Positions 23,374 through 36,562 are shown, counted from the stretch's first letter. The stretch is DNA of 64,000 bases from Plasmopara viticola (GCA_001695595.3 MBPM02000010.1:1-64000); one strand, 5' to 3'. The notes: generated by a model not told the origin, from the letters alone. A program made the numbers and translations.

Positions 23374-25890
23374 GTGGGTCGTGCATGCAATGTCGTGCAC
23401 ATTGAGTACCTCCTCATTTGTCGTGTTTGAGTCGAACAAGTGTATGTGTCGGTCGTTTTTAAACGATTTTGAGTTGAATAAACAATTCTGTTTTTTAAAT
23501 AAGTGGATTGTTGCTTTAACACCAGGTACGTCAACAAGCTACAAGCCACAGCAGTACAAGAAACCATATCAAACTTTAAAAAAATGAGCAAAGAAATAGT
23601 GGGCGTCTTCCTTAACCCTGACTAATAGAGGCGCTGGGACCGACTTCGTCAATCTTTTTGCTAACTTCTATCATACGATTTGCTGCAATTCTATCAGCGA
23701 GTTGGATCTCCAACCGAGAAAATTAGTTGGTAGCGTCTTGGACAAAACGCACTCCTATGCCAAACTCTTATTTAAAACTGATCACTCAAATCATAAACAA
23801 CAACATTTTTCTGCCTCAAAACGTGCACATCACACGCACCTCGGCCCCGTATCTGCAAATTCCAGCCAAAATAGAATCCAAAAATAACGCCGAGCACGTT
23901 GGTGTATTGACTCATGTTTATATAGAAGACAATGCCTAGAGCAAATCTTGTAGAGTGAAAACTCGGTATGATTGCCGTTTAGGGAATCTTCTTTGTGAGC
24001 CATTTTCGAGAAAATAGGCTCGTATGTCTTCTTACCGCTCCTTGTCGTGTTAAAGTCGAGCGTCGTTCTTCGATATTCACTTGTTGTCCTTCCGTGATGT
24101 TTCAAATTGGTCTGCAAACTTGGCTACCTAAAAAATATTCATCGTCTCTTGAAAAACTAATCTTCAGTAGTTTTTTTCATTATCCTACTTGTCATAAAAC
24201 ACCATGCTAACATTCGTCATTATGACTTTCACAAATTATTGACACGGACGACGAGAGCCGTGGAGTGGTTAGGGGACATATGGTAACGAGCGTGATGACA
24301 CATCTAGAAAGGATCTGTTTGTCCATGCTATATGCTTAAAAAATTGTCATGCAGAGTGAACAAACTCACGGCTATTTCGCTCAACACACTAAGTTCTTGA
24401 ATATCTGGATTATATATTAACATACATTTTTTTTCTTGTCTCCGCTTTTGCTCGATCAAAAGGCTTTGCCCTAGTCTTTTGCCCACCATCACACACCAAA
24501 TGTAGACGCGTGATGCAACGATATTACTTGACTCAATTATTTCGTTGGCTGGTGGGCATCCACGTTGTCAGTATTTTTTTCACATCAGTGCTGTTTTGTT
24601 CATGGTAATTTTGTACATTACCTTGGCTATCTGTCGTTTTGTAACATGTTCTCAAGGGCCGATTTCTGTCATACAACATATATCATTGGCCCCGGTAATG
24701 TAAATCAAGTTAGCGTGAAACTTCTAAACTGCCGCGCAATCGATACAGCATTGATCCAAATTCTAGCGGACGCTGAGCATCAAATTCATCATTGTTCTCT
24801 CAAGGTCTTTTACTACAATTTCTTTGCACCTTTACGTGCTCCTAATTTATCTTCATTAGGTGCTCATGAAATAACGATAAGGTCTCTTACACATTTTCGG
24901 TGCCAATATGATGCCGCAAATGCTTTAAGAAATGCGAATATGATGGCGGCGATTGCTTGTAGGTACAAGTATGGGTTTGGCGCCGATGTCGCGAAACAAC
25001 TTTGAAGAATCATCAGCAAAATGGGCTTCAAGGTAGTACAAAGTAGCAAATTTAGGGCCTTAATATCTCTGCTTTTCAAACTTTAGATGTGTACATTTTC
25101 AGCAGATCACCGACCGCATTCGACTCTTAAGCCTAGCGATCTTTCTCGAAGAAGAGACCGACGTCATCCTGGAAAGCGATAGCTGTTCCCACATGTAATT
25201 TTTGTAACTTTACCAAAAAAAAGTCGCTTATGTCCAACTTCTGGAGCCTGCGGCAAGAACCAAGAAACCGAGGTTGCTAAACAAAAAGAATTCGCTTGGA
25301 ATATTGGTTCTCGATTTTATCTGTCACGGTCAAAATCACTCTTGTCGACTGATATCGACGGACGATCCAGCGATCCAGCAATCGTCATCGTCAAGTCGTA
25401 AAGGCTTCGATGTTAAGCCGAACTTTCACTGTAACATGCGTGCTCTCATGATTGAGTCACGCTAGCAACTTGAACCTACGATACAGTGGCGCAGTGGTAA
25501 TTATAGAAGCACACCATAGTATGCACCAAGCATACGTACTCGACAGAAGTTCAAAACTTTATGATATCTAAAAAGTGAGCCCCACGAATTAGTAAAGACG
25601 TCATTTGGTCGACGACAAGAGATCCAACAATCTCTGGACCGGTAGTTGCACTGCTGGTATCACCACTCGCATATGACATCTTGGAACAGGCGTCTGTGAA
25701 GTAAAAAATGTCGATAAGTTCATTGCTTCAATGAGTTTGCGTTCACCTCACAGACTGCCTGGGACATCACCCGACGCATAATGCCGCAACAGCTCTCACA
25801 TCATCTCATTATTCACTTTGCACTCTTCCTATCAAACGGGTCAATAGCAAAGCTTCCAACCAAAACAGTCAGCATCTCCTACCTTCAACT
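23374..25890 (+). repeat. Array spacer 7
   Basis: 2517 bases. Shares gtggattgttgc with spacer 3 and cgtgttaaagtcg with spacers 2 and 5. A small 12-base tandem motif (caccatagtatg repeated) has lost one base near 25528. No supported gene. Confidence 0.93.
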
Positions 25891-26676
25891 ATGGTCAACG
25901 TCATCTCTGCCTTCACTGTCGCTCTCACCATCGTAACCTTCACAAAATCGAGTGCCTTTGTGCGTTCAGAAGCCGTCGCCATGCCAGACGGATCTTGGCC
26001 CGACAGCAATGGCACAATCAAATTCGAGGAGCCGTACACGGTCAAGGAGGGCGAGACGTTCGACGGTGACATGATGACGTACATGCGCTCAGATGTCAAG
26101 TGCAATGGTCAGACGGAAAGTGGGTCGGAAACGGCCGTATTCATGGTGGAGCCTGGTGCTACGCTCAAAAACGTGATCATTGGAAAGGACCAATCGGAGG
26201 GTGTGCACTGCGACCAGAGCGAGTGCACGATTGAAAACGTGTGGTGGGACGACGTGTGTGAGGATGGGTTGACCATCAAGGGCGGTTCGGCGAGCAGCAT
26301 AACAAAGGTGATTGGTGGTGGTGCACGATCAGCGGATGACAAGATCATTCAGCACAATGGGCTGGGTACGGTCTCAATTGAAGGATTCTACGCTCAAGAC
26401 TTTGGCAAGCTTTACCGCTCGTGTGGCACGTGTGGCGACATACCACGCAAGGTGACCATCACGAATGTGCTGGCCGTGGACGGCAAGGTGAGCATCGCGA
26501 CAGTCAACAAGAACTATGACGACGAGGCAAAGCTACAAAACATCAAGGTTAAGGGAAAGAAGATCGACGTGTGCCAGTGGTCACAAGGCTCTACCGACGG
26601 GGAGCCGACGATGCTTGGCGCTGGTCCATTGGACTCGCTCTGTCAATATTCAAATAGTACTGTATCGTATGCGTAA
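25891..26676 (+). CDS. Pectate lyase, family PL3 (array copy 8, Val220 variant)
   Basis: 261 residues. Ile220 to Val is the only protein difference from copy 1, a conservative change in a late beta-strand before the conserved CQW. Intact otherwise. Confidence 0.95.
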   Translation: MVNVISAFTVALTIVTFTKSSAFVRSEAVAMPDGSWPDSNGTIKFEEPYTVKEGETFDGDMMTYMRSDVKCNGQTESGSETAVFMVEPGATLKNVIIGKDQSEGVHCDQSECTIENVWWDDVCEDGLTIKGGSASSITKVIGGGARSADDKIIQHNGLGTVSIEGFYAQDFGKLYRSCGTCGDIPRKVTITNVLAVDGKVSIATVNKNYDDEAKLQNIKVKGKKIDVCQWSQGSTDGEPTMLGAGPLDSLCQYSNSTVSYA

Positions 26677-29184
26677 GTGGGTCGTGCATGCAATGTCGTG
26701 CACATTGAGTACCTCCTCATTTGTCGTGTTTGAGTCGAACAAGTGTATGTGTCGGTCGTTTTTAAACGATTTTGAGTTGAATAAACAATTCTGTTTTTTA
26801 AATAAGTGGATTTGTTGCTTTAACACCAGGTACATCAACAAGCTACAAGCCACAGCAGTACAAGAAACCATATCAAACTTTAAAAAAATGAGCAAAGAAA
26901 TAGTGGGCGTCTTCCTTAACCCTGACTAATAGAGGCGCTGGGACCGACTTCGTCAATCTTTTGCTAACTTCTATCATACGATTTGCTGCAATTCTATCAG
27001 CGAGTTGGATCTCCAACCGAGAAAATTAGTTGGTAGCGTCTTGGACAAAACGCACTCCTATGCCAAACTCTTATTTAAAACTGATCACTCAAATCATAAA
27101 CAACAACATTTTTTTGCCTCAAAACGTGCACATCACACGCACCTCGGCCCCGTATCTGCAAATTCCAGCCAAAATAGAATCCAAAAATAACGCCGAGCAC
27201 GTTGGTGTATTGACTCATGTTTATATAGAAGACAATGCCTAGAGCAAATCTTGTAGAGTGAAAACTCGGTATGATTGCCGTTTAGGGAATCTTCTTTGTG
27301 AGCCATTTTCGAGAAAATAGGCTCGTATGTCTTCTCACCGCTCCTTGTCGTGTTAAAAGTCGAGCGTCGTTCTTCGATATTCACTTGTTGTCCTTCCGTG
27401 ATGTTTCAAATTGGTCTGCAAACTTGGCTACCTAAAAAATATTCATCGTCTCTTGAAAAACTAATCTTCAGTAGTTTTTTTCATTATCCTACTTGTCATA
27501 AAACACCATGCTAACATTCGTCATTATGACTTTCACAAATTATTGACACGGACGACGAGAGCCGTGGAGTGGTTAGGGGACATATGGTAACGAGCGTGAT
27601 GACACATCTAGAAAGGATCTGTTTGTCCATGCTATATGCTTAAAAATTGTCATGCAGAGTGAACAAACTCACGGCTATTTCGCTCAACACACTAAGTTCT
27701 TGAATATCTGGATTATATATTAACATACATTTTTTTTCTTGTCTCCGCTTTTGCTCGATCAAAAGGCTTTGCCCTAGTCTTTTGCCCACCATCACACACC
27801 AAATGTAGACGCGTGATGCAACGATATTACTTGACTCAATTATTTCGTTGGCTGGTGGGCATCCACGTTGTCAGTATTTTTTTCACATCAGTGCTGTTTT
27901 GTTCATGGTAATTTTGTACATTACCTTGGCTATCTGTCGTTTTGTAACATGTTCTCAAGGGCCGATTTCTGTCATACAACATATATCATTGGCCCCGGTA
28001 ATGTAAATCAAGTTAGTGAAACTTCTAAACTGCCGCGCAATCGATACAGCATTGATCCAAATTCTAGCGGACGCTGAGCATCAAATTCATCATTGTTCTC
28101 TCAAGGTCTTTTACTACAATTTCTTTGCACCTTTACGTGCTCCTAATTTATCTTCATTAGGTGCTCATGAAATAACGATAAGGTCTCTTACACATTTTCG
28201 GTGCCAATATGATGCCGCAAATGCTTTAAGAAATGCGAATATGATGGCGGCGATTGCTTGTAGGTACAAGTATGGGTTTGGCGCCGATGTCGCGAAACAA
28301 CTTTATCAGCAAAATGGGCTTCAAGGTAGTACAAAGTAGCAAATTTAGGGCCTTAATATCTCTGCTTTTCAAACTTTAGATGTGTACATTTTCAGCAGAT
28401 CACCGACCGCATTCGACTCTTAAGCCTAGCGATCTTTCTCGAAGAAGAGACCGACGTCATCCTGGAAAGCGATAGCTGTTCCCACATGTAATTTTTGTAA
28501 CTTTACCAAAAAAAAGTCGCTTATGTCCAACTTCTGGAGCCTGCGGCAAGAACCAAGAAACCGAGGTTGCTAAACAAAAAGAATTCGCTTGGAATATTGG
28601 TTCTCGATTTTATCTGTCACGGTCAAAATCACTCTTGTCGACTGATATCGACGGACGATCCAGCGATCCAGCAATCGTCATCGTCAAGTCGTAAAGGCTT
28701 CGATGTTAAGCCGAACTTTCACTGTAACATGCGTGCTCTCATGATTGAGTCACGCTAGCAACTTGAACCTACGATACAGTGGCGCAGTGGTAATTATAGA
28801 AGCACACCATAGTATGCACCAAAGTATACGTACTCGACAGAAGTTCAAAACTTTATGATATCTAAAAAGTGAGCCCCACGAATTAGTAAAGACGTCATTT
28901 GGTCGACGACAAGAGATCCAACAATCTCTGGACCGGTAGTTGCACTGCTGGTATCACCACTCGCATATGACATCTTGGAACAGGCGTCTGTGAAGTAAAA
29001 AATGTCGATAAGTTCATTGCTTCAATGAGTTTGCGTTCACCTCACAGACTGCCTGGGACATCACCCGACGCATAATGCCGCAACAGCTCTCACATCATCT
29101 CATTATTCACTTTGCACTCTTCCTATCAAACGGGTCAATAGCAAAGCTTCCAACCAAAACAGTCAGCATCTCCTACCTTCAATT
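26677..29184 (+). repeat. Array spacer 8
   Basis: 2508 bases. It lacks the 8 bases gaagaatc near 28305, a deletion shared only with spacer 9. It has also lost two bases near 28016 (aagttagtgaaac for aagttagcgtgaaac) and has an altered 12-base motif near 28820 (caccaaagtatacg). No supported gene. Confidence 0.93.
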
Positions 29185-29970
29185 ATGGTCAACGTCATCT
29201 CTGCCTTCACTGTCGCTCTCACCATCATTGCCTTCACAATTTCCAGTGCGTTTGTGCGTTCAGAAGCCGTCGCCATGCCAGACGGATCTTGGCCCGACAG
29301 CAATGGCACAATCAAATTCGAGGAGCCGTACACGGTCAAGGAGGGCGAGACGTTCGACGGTGACATGATGACGTACATGCGCTCAGATGTCAAGTGCAAT
29401 GGTCAGACGGAAAGTGGGTCGGAAACGGCCGTATTCATGGTGGAGCCTGGTGCTACGCTCAAAAACGTGATCATTGGAAAGGACCAATCGGAGGGTGTGC
29501 ACTGCGACCAGAGCGAGTGCACGATTGAAAACGTGTGGTGGGACGACGTGTGTGAGGATGGGTTGACCATCAAGGGCGGTTCGGCGAGCAGCATAACAAA
29601 GGTGATTGGTGGTGGTGCACGATCAGCGGATGACAAGATCATTCAGCACAATGGGCTGGGTACGGTCTCAATTGAAGGATTCTACGCTCAAGACTTTGGC
29701 AAGCTTTACCGCTCGTGTGGCACGTGTGGCGACATACCACGCAAGGTGACCATCACGAATGTGCTGGCCGTGGACGGCAAGGTGAGCATCGCGACAGTCA
29801 ACAAGAACTATGACGACGAGGCAAAGCTACAAAACATCAAGATTAAGGGAAAGAAGATCGACGTGTGCCAGTGGTCACAAGGCTCTACCGACGGGGAGCC
29901 GACGATGCTTGGCGCTGGTCCATTGGACTCGCTCTGTCAATATTCAAATAGTACTGTATCGTATGCGTAA
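29185..29970 (+). CDS. Pectate lyase, family PL3 (array copy 9, altered signal peptide)
   Basis: 261 residues. Differs from copy 1 at residues 15, 16 and 19 (Val to Ile, Thr to Ala, Lys to Ile), all in the signal peptide. Seven nucleotide differences crowd into 29227-29250, while the remaining 720 coding bases encode the identical protein. The hydrophobic core becomes longer and loses its lysine, so it should still be secreted. The local patch looks like gene conversion from a diverged paralogue. Confidence 0.95.
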   Translation: MVNVISAFTVALTIIAFTISSAFVRSEAVAMPDGSWPDSNGTIKFEEPYTVKEGETFDGDMMTYMRSDVKCNGQTESGSETAVFMVEPGATLKNVIIGKDQSEGVHCDQSECTIENVWWDDVCEDGLTIKGGSASSITKVIGGGARSADDKIIQHNGLGTVSIEGFYAQDFGKLYRSCGTCGDIPRKVTITNVLAVDGKVSIATVNKNYDDEAKLQNIKIKGKKIDVCQWSQGSTDGEPTMLGAGPLDSLCQYSNSTVSYA

Positions 29971-32478
29971 GTGGGTCGTGCATGCAATGTCGTGCACATT
30001 GAGTACCTCCTCATTTGTCGTGTTTGAGTCGAACAAGTGTATGTGTCGGTCGTTTTTAAACGATTTTGAGTTGAATAAACAATTCTGTTTTTTAAAAAGT
30101 GGATTGTTGCTTTAACACCAGGTACATCAACAAGCTACAAGCCACAGCAGTACAAGAAACCATATCAAACTTTAAAAAAATGAGCAAAGAAATAGTGGGC
30201 GTCTTCCTTAACCCTGACTAATAGAGGCGCTGGGACCGACTTCGTCAATCTTTTTGCTAACTTCTATCATACGATTTGCTGCAATTCTATCAGCGAGTTG
30301 GATCTCCAACCGAGAAAATTAGTTGGTAGCGTCTTGGACAAAACGCACTCCTATGCCAAACTCTTATTTAAAATTGATCACTCAAATCATAAACAACAAC
30401 ATTTTTCTGCCTCAAAACGTGCACATCACACGCACCTCGGCCCCGTATCTGCAAATTCCAGCCAAAATAGAATCCAAAAATAACGCCGAGCACGTTGGTG
30501 TATTGACTCATGTTTATATAGAAGACAATGCCTAGAGCAAATCTTGTAGAGTGAAAACTCGGTATGATTGCCGTTTAGGGAATCTTCTTTGTGAGCATTT
30601 TCGAGAAAATAGGCTCGTATGTCTTCTTACCGCTCCTTGTCGTGTTGAAAGTCGAGCGTCGTTCTTCGATATTCACTTGTTGTCCTTCCGTGATGTTTCA
30701 AATTGGTCTGCAAACTTGGCTACCTAAAAAATATTCATCGTCTCTTGAAAAACTAATCTTCAGTAGTTTTTTTCATTATCCTACTTGTCATAAAACACCA
30801 TGCTAACATTCGTCATTATGACTTTCACAAATTATTGACACGGACGACGAGAGCCGTGGAGTGGTTAGGGGACATATGGTAACGAGCGTGATGACACATC
30901 TAGAAAGGATCTGTTTGTCCATGCTATATGCTTAAAAAATTGTCATGCAGAGTGAACAAACTCACGGCTATTTCGCTCAACACACTAAGTTCTTGAATAT
31001 GTGGATTATATATTAACATACATTTTTTTTCTTGTCTCCGCTTTTGCTCGATCAAAAGGCTTTGCCCTAGTCTTTTGCCCACCATCACACACCAAATGTA
31101 GACGCGTGATGCAACGATATTACTTGACTCAATCATTTCGTTGGCTGGTGGGCATCCACGTTGTCAGTATTTTTTTCACATCAGTGCTGTTTTGTTCATG
31201 GTAATTTTATACATTACCTTGGCTATCTGTCGTTTTGTAACATGTTCTCAAGGGCCGATTTCTGTCATACAACATATATCATTGGCCCCGGTAATGTAAA
31301 TCAAGTAAGCGTGAAACTTCTAAACTGCCGCGCAATCGATACAGCATTGATCCAAATTCTAGCGGACGCTGAGCATCAAATTCATCATTGTTCTCTCAAG
31401 GTCTTTTACTACAATTTCTTTGCACCTTTACGTGCTCCTAATTTATCTTCATTAGGTGCTCATGAAATAACGATAAGGTCTCTTACACATTTTCGGTGCC
31501 AATATGATGCCGCAAATGCTTTAAGAAATGCGAATACGATGGCGGCGATTGCTTGTAGGTACAAGTATGGGTTTGGCGCCGATGTCGCGAAACAACTTTA
31601 TCAGCAAAATGGGCTTCAAGGTAGTACAAAGTAGCAAATTTAGGGCCTTAATATCTCTGCTTTTCAAACTTTAGATGTGTACATTTTCAGCAGATCACCG
31701 ACCGCATTCGACTCTTAAGCCTAGCGATCTTTCTCGAAGAAGAGACCGACGTCATCCTGGAAAGCGATAGCTGTTCCCACATGTAATTTTTGTAACTTTA
31801 CCAAAAAAAGTCGCTTATGTCCAACTTCTGGAGCCTGCGGCAAGAACCAAGAAACCGAGGTTGCTAAACAAAAAGAATTCGCTTGGAATATTGGTTCTCG
31901 ATTTTATCTGTCACGGTCAAAATCACTCTTGTCGACTGATATCGACGGACGATCCAGCGATCCAGCAATCGTCATCGTCAAGTCGTAAAGGCTTCGATGT
32001 TAAGCCGAACTTTCACTGTAACATGCGTGCTCTCATGATTGAGTCACGCTAGCAACTTGAACCTACGATACAGTGGCGCAGTGGTAATTATAGAAGCACA
32101 CCATAGTATGCACCATAGCATACGTACTCGACAGAAGTTCAAAACTTTATGATATCTAAAAAGTGAGCCCCACGAATTAGTAAAGACGTCATTTGGTCGA
32201 CGACAAGAGATCCAACAATCTCTGGACCGGTAGTTGCACTGCTGGTATCACCACTCGCATATGACATCTTGGAACAGGCGTCTGTGAAGTAAAAAATGTC
32301 GATAAGTTCATTGCTTCAATGAGTTTGCGTTCACCTCACAGACTGCCTGGGACATCACCCGACGCATAATGCCGCAACAGCTCTCCCATCAACTCATTAT
32401 TCACTTTGCACTCTTCCTACCAAACGGATTAATAGCAAAGCTTCCAACCAAAACAGTCAGCATCTCTTACCTTCAATT
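29971..32478 (+). repeat. Array spacer 9 with a divergent promoter-proximal patch
   Basis: 2508 bases. Shares the 8-base gaagaatc deletion with spacer 8. From about 32383 to 32478 it differs from the other units at several sites (ctctcccatcaactc, cctaccaaacggattaat, catctcttacc, caattatgg), while the initiator core is kept. No supported gene. Confidence 0.93.
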
Positions 32479-33264
32479 ATGGTCAACGTCATCTCTGCCT
32501 TCACTGTCGCTCTCACCATCGTAACCTTCACAAAATCGAGTGCCTTTGTGCGTTCAGAAGCCGTCGCCATGCCAGACGGATCTTGGCCCGACAGCAATGG
32601 CACAATCAAATTCGAGGAGCCGTACACGGTCAAGGAGGGCGAGACGTTCGACGGTGACATGATGACGTACATGCGCTCAGATGTCAAGTGCAATGGTCAG
32701 ACGGAAAGTGGGTCGGAAACGGCCGTATTCATGGTGGAGCCTGGTGCTACGCTCAAAAACGTGATCATTGGAAAGGACCAATCGGAGGGTGTGCACTGCG
32801 ACCAGAGCGAGTGCACGATTGAAAACGTGTGGTGGGACGACGTGTGTGAGGATGGGTTGACCATCAAGGGCGGTTCGGCGAGCAGCATAACAAAGGTGAT
32901 TGGTGGTGGTGCACGATCAGCGGATGACAAGATCATTCAGCACAATGGGCTGGGTACGGTCTCAATTGAAGGATTCTACGCTCAAGACTTTGGCAAGCTT
33001 TACCGCTCGTGTGGCACGTGTGGCGACATACCACGCAAGGTGACCATCACGAATGTGCTGGCCGTGGACGGCAAGGTGAGCATCGCGACAGTCAACAAGA
33101 ACTATGACGACGAGGCAAAGCTACAAAACATCAAGATTAAGGGAAAGAAGATCGACGTGTGCCAGTGGTCACAAGGCTCTACCGACGGGGAGCCGACGAT
33201 GCTTGGCGCTGGTCCATTGGACTCGCTCTGTCAATATTCAAATAGTACTGTATCGTATGCGTAA
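32479..33264 (+). CDS. Pectate lyase, family PL3 (array copy 10)
   Basis: Predicted protein identical to copy 1 (261 residues). Its immediate upstream region differs from the other copies, but the initiator at 32392-32407 is preserved. It is the last intact copy before the right edge of the array. Confidence 0.96.
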   Translation: MVNVISAFTVALTIVTFTKSSAFVRSEAVAMPDGSWPDSNGTIKFEEPYTVKEGETFDGDMMTYMRSDVKCNGQTESGSETAVFMVEPGATLKNVIIGKDQSEGVHCDQSECTIENVWWDDVCEDGLTIKGGSASSITKVIGGGARSADDKIIQHNGLGTVSIEGFYAQDFGKLYRSCGTCGDIPRKVTITNVLAVDGKVSIATVNKNYDDEAKLQNIKIKGKKIDVCQWSQGSTDGEPTMLGAGPLDSLCQYSNSTVSYA

Positions 33265-35777
33265 GTGGGTCGTGCATGCAATGTCGTGCACATTGAGTAC
33301 CTCCTCATTTGTCGTGTTTGAGTCGAACAAGTGTATGTGTCGGTCGTTTTTAAACGATTTTGAGTTGAATAAACAATTCTGTTTTTTTAAATAAGTGGAT
33401 TTGTTGCTTTAACACCAGGTACATCAACAAGCTACAAGCCACAGCAGTACAAGAAACCATATCAAACTTTAAAAAAATGAGCAAAGAAATAGTGGGCGTC
33501 TTCCTTAACCCTGACTAATAGAGGCGCTGGGACCGACTTCGTCAATCTTTTTGCTAACTTCTATCATACGATTTGCTGCAATTCTATCAGCGAGTTGGAT
33601 CTCCAACCGAGAAAATTAGTTGGTAGCGTCTTGGACAAAACGCACTCCTATGCCAAACTCTTATTTAAAATTGATCACTCAAATCATAAACAACAACATT
33701 TTTCTGCCTCAAAACGTGCACATCACACGCACCTCGGCCCCGTATCTGCAAATTCCAGCCAAAATAGAATCCAAAAATAACGCCGAGCACGTTGGTGTAT
33801 TGACTCATGTTTATATAGAAGACAACGCCTAGAGCAAATCTTGTAGAGTGAAAACTCGGTATGATTGCCGTTTAGGGAATCTTCTTTGTGAGCCATTTTC
33901 GAGAAAATAGGCTCGTATGTCTTCTTACCGCTCCTTGTCGTGTTAAAAGTCGAGCGTCGTTCTTCGATATTCACCTGTTTTCCTTCCGTGATGTTTCAAA
34001 TTGGTCTGCAAACTTGGCTACCTTAAAAATATTCATCGTCTCTTGAAAAACTAATCTTCAGTAGTTTTTTTCATTATCCTACTTGTCATAAAACACCATG
34101 CTAACATTCGTCATTATGACTTTCACAAATTATTGACACGGACGACGAGAGCCGTGGAGTGGTTAGGGGACATATGGTAACGAGCGTGATGACACATCTA
34201 GAAAGGATCTGTTTGTCCATGCTAAATGCTTAAAAAATTGTCATGCAGAGTGAACAAACTCACGGCTATTTCGCTCAACACACTAAGTTCTTAAATATGT
34301 GGATTATATATTAACATACGTTCTTTCCCTTGTCTCCGCTTTTGCTCGATCAAAAGGCTTTGCCCTAGTCTTTTGCCCACCATCACACACCAAATGTAGA
34401 CGCGTGATGCAACGATACTACTTGACTCAATCATTTCGTTGGCTGGTGTATATCCACGTTGTCAGTATTATTTTCACATCAGTGCTGTTTTGTTCATGGT
34501 AACTTTGTACATTACCTTCGCTATCTGTCGTTTTGTAACATGTTCTCAAGGGCCGATTTCTGTCATACAGCATATATCATTGGCCCCGGTAATGTAAATC
34601 AAGTTAGCGTGAAACTTCTAAACTGCCGCGCAATCGATACAGCATTGATCCAAATTCTAGCGGACGCTGAGCATCAAATTCATCATTGTTCTCTCAAGGT
34701 CTTTTACTACAATTTCTTTGCACCTTTACGTGCTCCTAATTTATCTTCATTAGGTGCTCATGAAATAACGATAAGGTCTCTTACACATTTTCGGTGCCAA
34801 TATGATGCCGCAAATGCTTTAAGAAATGCGAATACGATGGCGGCGATTGCTTGTAGGTACAAGTATGGGTTTGGCGCCGATGTCGCGAAACAACTTTGAA
34901 TCAGCAAAATGGGCTTCAAGGTAGTAAAAAGTAGCAAATTTAGGGCCTTAATATCTCTGCTTTTCAAACTTTAGATGTGTACATTTTCAGCAGATCACCG
35001 ACCGCATTCGACTCTTAAGCCTAGCGATCTTTCTCGAAGAAGAGACCGACGTCATCCTGGAAAGCGATAGCTGTTCCCACATGTAATTTTTGTAACTTTA
35101 CCAAAAAAAAGTCGCTTATGTCCAACTTCTGGAGCCTGCGGCAAGAACCAAGAAACCGAGGTTGCTAAACAAAAAGAATTCGCTTGGAATATTGGTTCTC
35201 GATTTTATCTGTCACGGTCAAAATCACTCTTGTCGACTGATATCGATGGACGATCCAGCGATCCAGCAATCGTCAACGTCAAGTCGTAAAGGCTTCGATG
35301 TTAAGCCGAACTTTCACTGTAACATGCGTGCTCTCATGATTGAGTCACGCTAGCAACTTGAACCTACGATACAGTGGCGCAGTGGTAATTATAGAAGCAC
35401 ACCATAGTATGCACCATAGCATACGTACTCGACAGAAGTTCAAAACTTTATGATATCTAAAAGGTGAGCCCCACGAATTAATAAAGACGTCATTTGGTCG
35501 ACGACAAGAGATCCAACAATCTCTGGACCGGTAGTTGCACTGCTGGTATCACCACTCGCATATGACATCTTGGAACAGGCGTCTGTGAAGTAAAATGTCG
35601 ATAAGTTCACGGCTTCAATAAATTTGCGTTCACCTCACAGACTGCCTGGGACATCACCCGACGCATAATGCCGCAACAGCTCTCACATCATCTCATTATT
35701 CACTTTGCACTCTTCCTATCAAACGGGTCAATAGCAAAGCTTCCAACCAAAACAGTCAGCATCTCCTACTTTCAACT
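33265..35777 (+). repeat. Array spacer 10
   Basis: 2513 bases. More substitutions than spacers to its left, for example ggtgtatatccacg, gtattattttcac, accttcgctatc, catacagcat, gatatcgatggacg and ttcacggcttcaataaatttg. The array becomes less uniform towards its right edge. No supported gene. Confidence 0.93.
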
Positions 35778-36562
35778 ATGGTCAACGTCATCTCTGCCTT
35801 CACTGTCGCTCTCACCATCGTAACCTTCACAAAATCGAGTGCCTTTGTGCGTTCAGAAGCCGTCGCCATACCAGACGGATCTTGGCCCGACAGCAATGGC
35901 ACAATCAAATTCGAGGAGCCGTACAGGTCAAGGAGGGCGAGACATTCGACGGTGACATGATGACGTACATGCGCTCAGATGTCAAGTGCAATGGTCAGAC
36001 GGAAAGTGGGTCGGAAACGGCCGTTTTCATGGTGGAGCCTGGTGCTACGCTCAAAAACGTGATCATTGGAAAGGACCAATCGGAGGGTGTGCACTGCGAC
36101 CAGAGCGAGTGCACGATTGAAAACGTGTGGTGGGACGACGTGTGTGAGGATGGGTTGACCATCAAGGGCGGTTCGGCGAGCAGCATAACAAAGGTGATTG
36201 GTGGTGGTGCACGATCAGCGGATGACAAGATCATTCAGCACAATGGGCTGGGTACGGTCTCAATTGAAGGATTCTACGCTCAAGACTTTGGCAAGCTTTA
36301 CCGCTCGTGTGGCACGTGTGGCGACATACCACGCAAGGTGACCATCACGAATGTGCTGGCCGTGGACGGCAAGGTGAGCATCGCGACAGTCAACAAGAAC
36401 TATGACGACGAGGCAAAGCTACAAAACATCAAGATTAAGGGAAAGAAGATCGACGTGTGCCAGTGGTCACAAGGCTCTACCGACGGGGAGCCGACGATGC
36501 TTGGCGCTGGTCCATTGGACTCGCTCTGTCAATATTCAAATAGTACTGTATCGTATGCGTAA
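35778..36562 (+). pseudogene. Pectate lyase, family PL3 (array copy 11), frameshifted
   Basis: Same gene, but one C is missing in codon 50 (gtacaggtc at 35921-35929, where other copies have gtacacggtc). The native frame stops after 60 residues at 35960. The rest of the enzyme, from residue 51 to the usual C-terminus, stays open in the shifted frame to 36562, with every PL3 block intact. It also carries Ile31 and a few silent changes. Without the signal peptide in frame it cannot make a secreted enzyme. The lesion seems recent, since no other stop has accumulated. A base-calling error is possible but less likely, because neighbouring DNA is also diverged. Confidence 0.88.
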
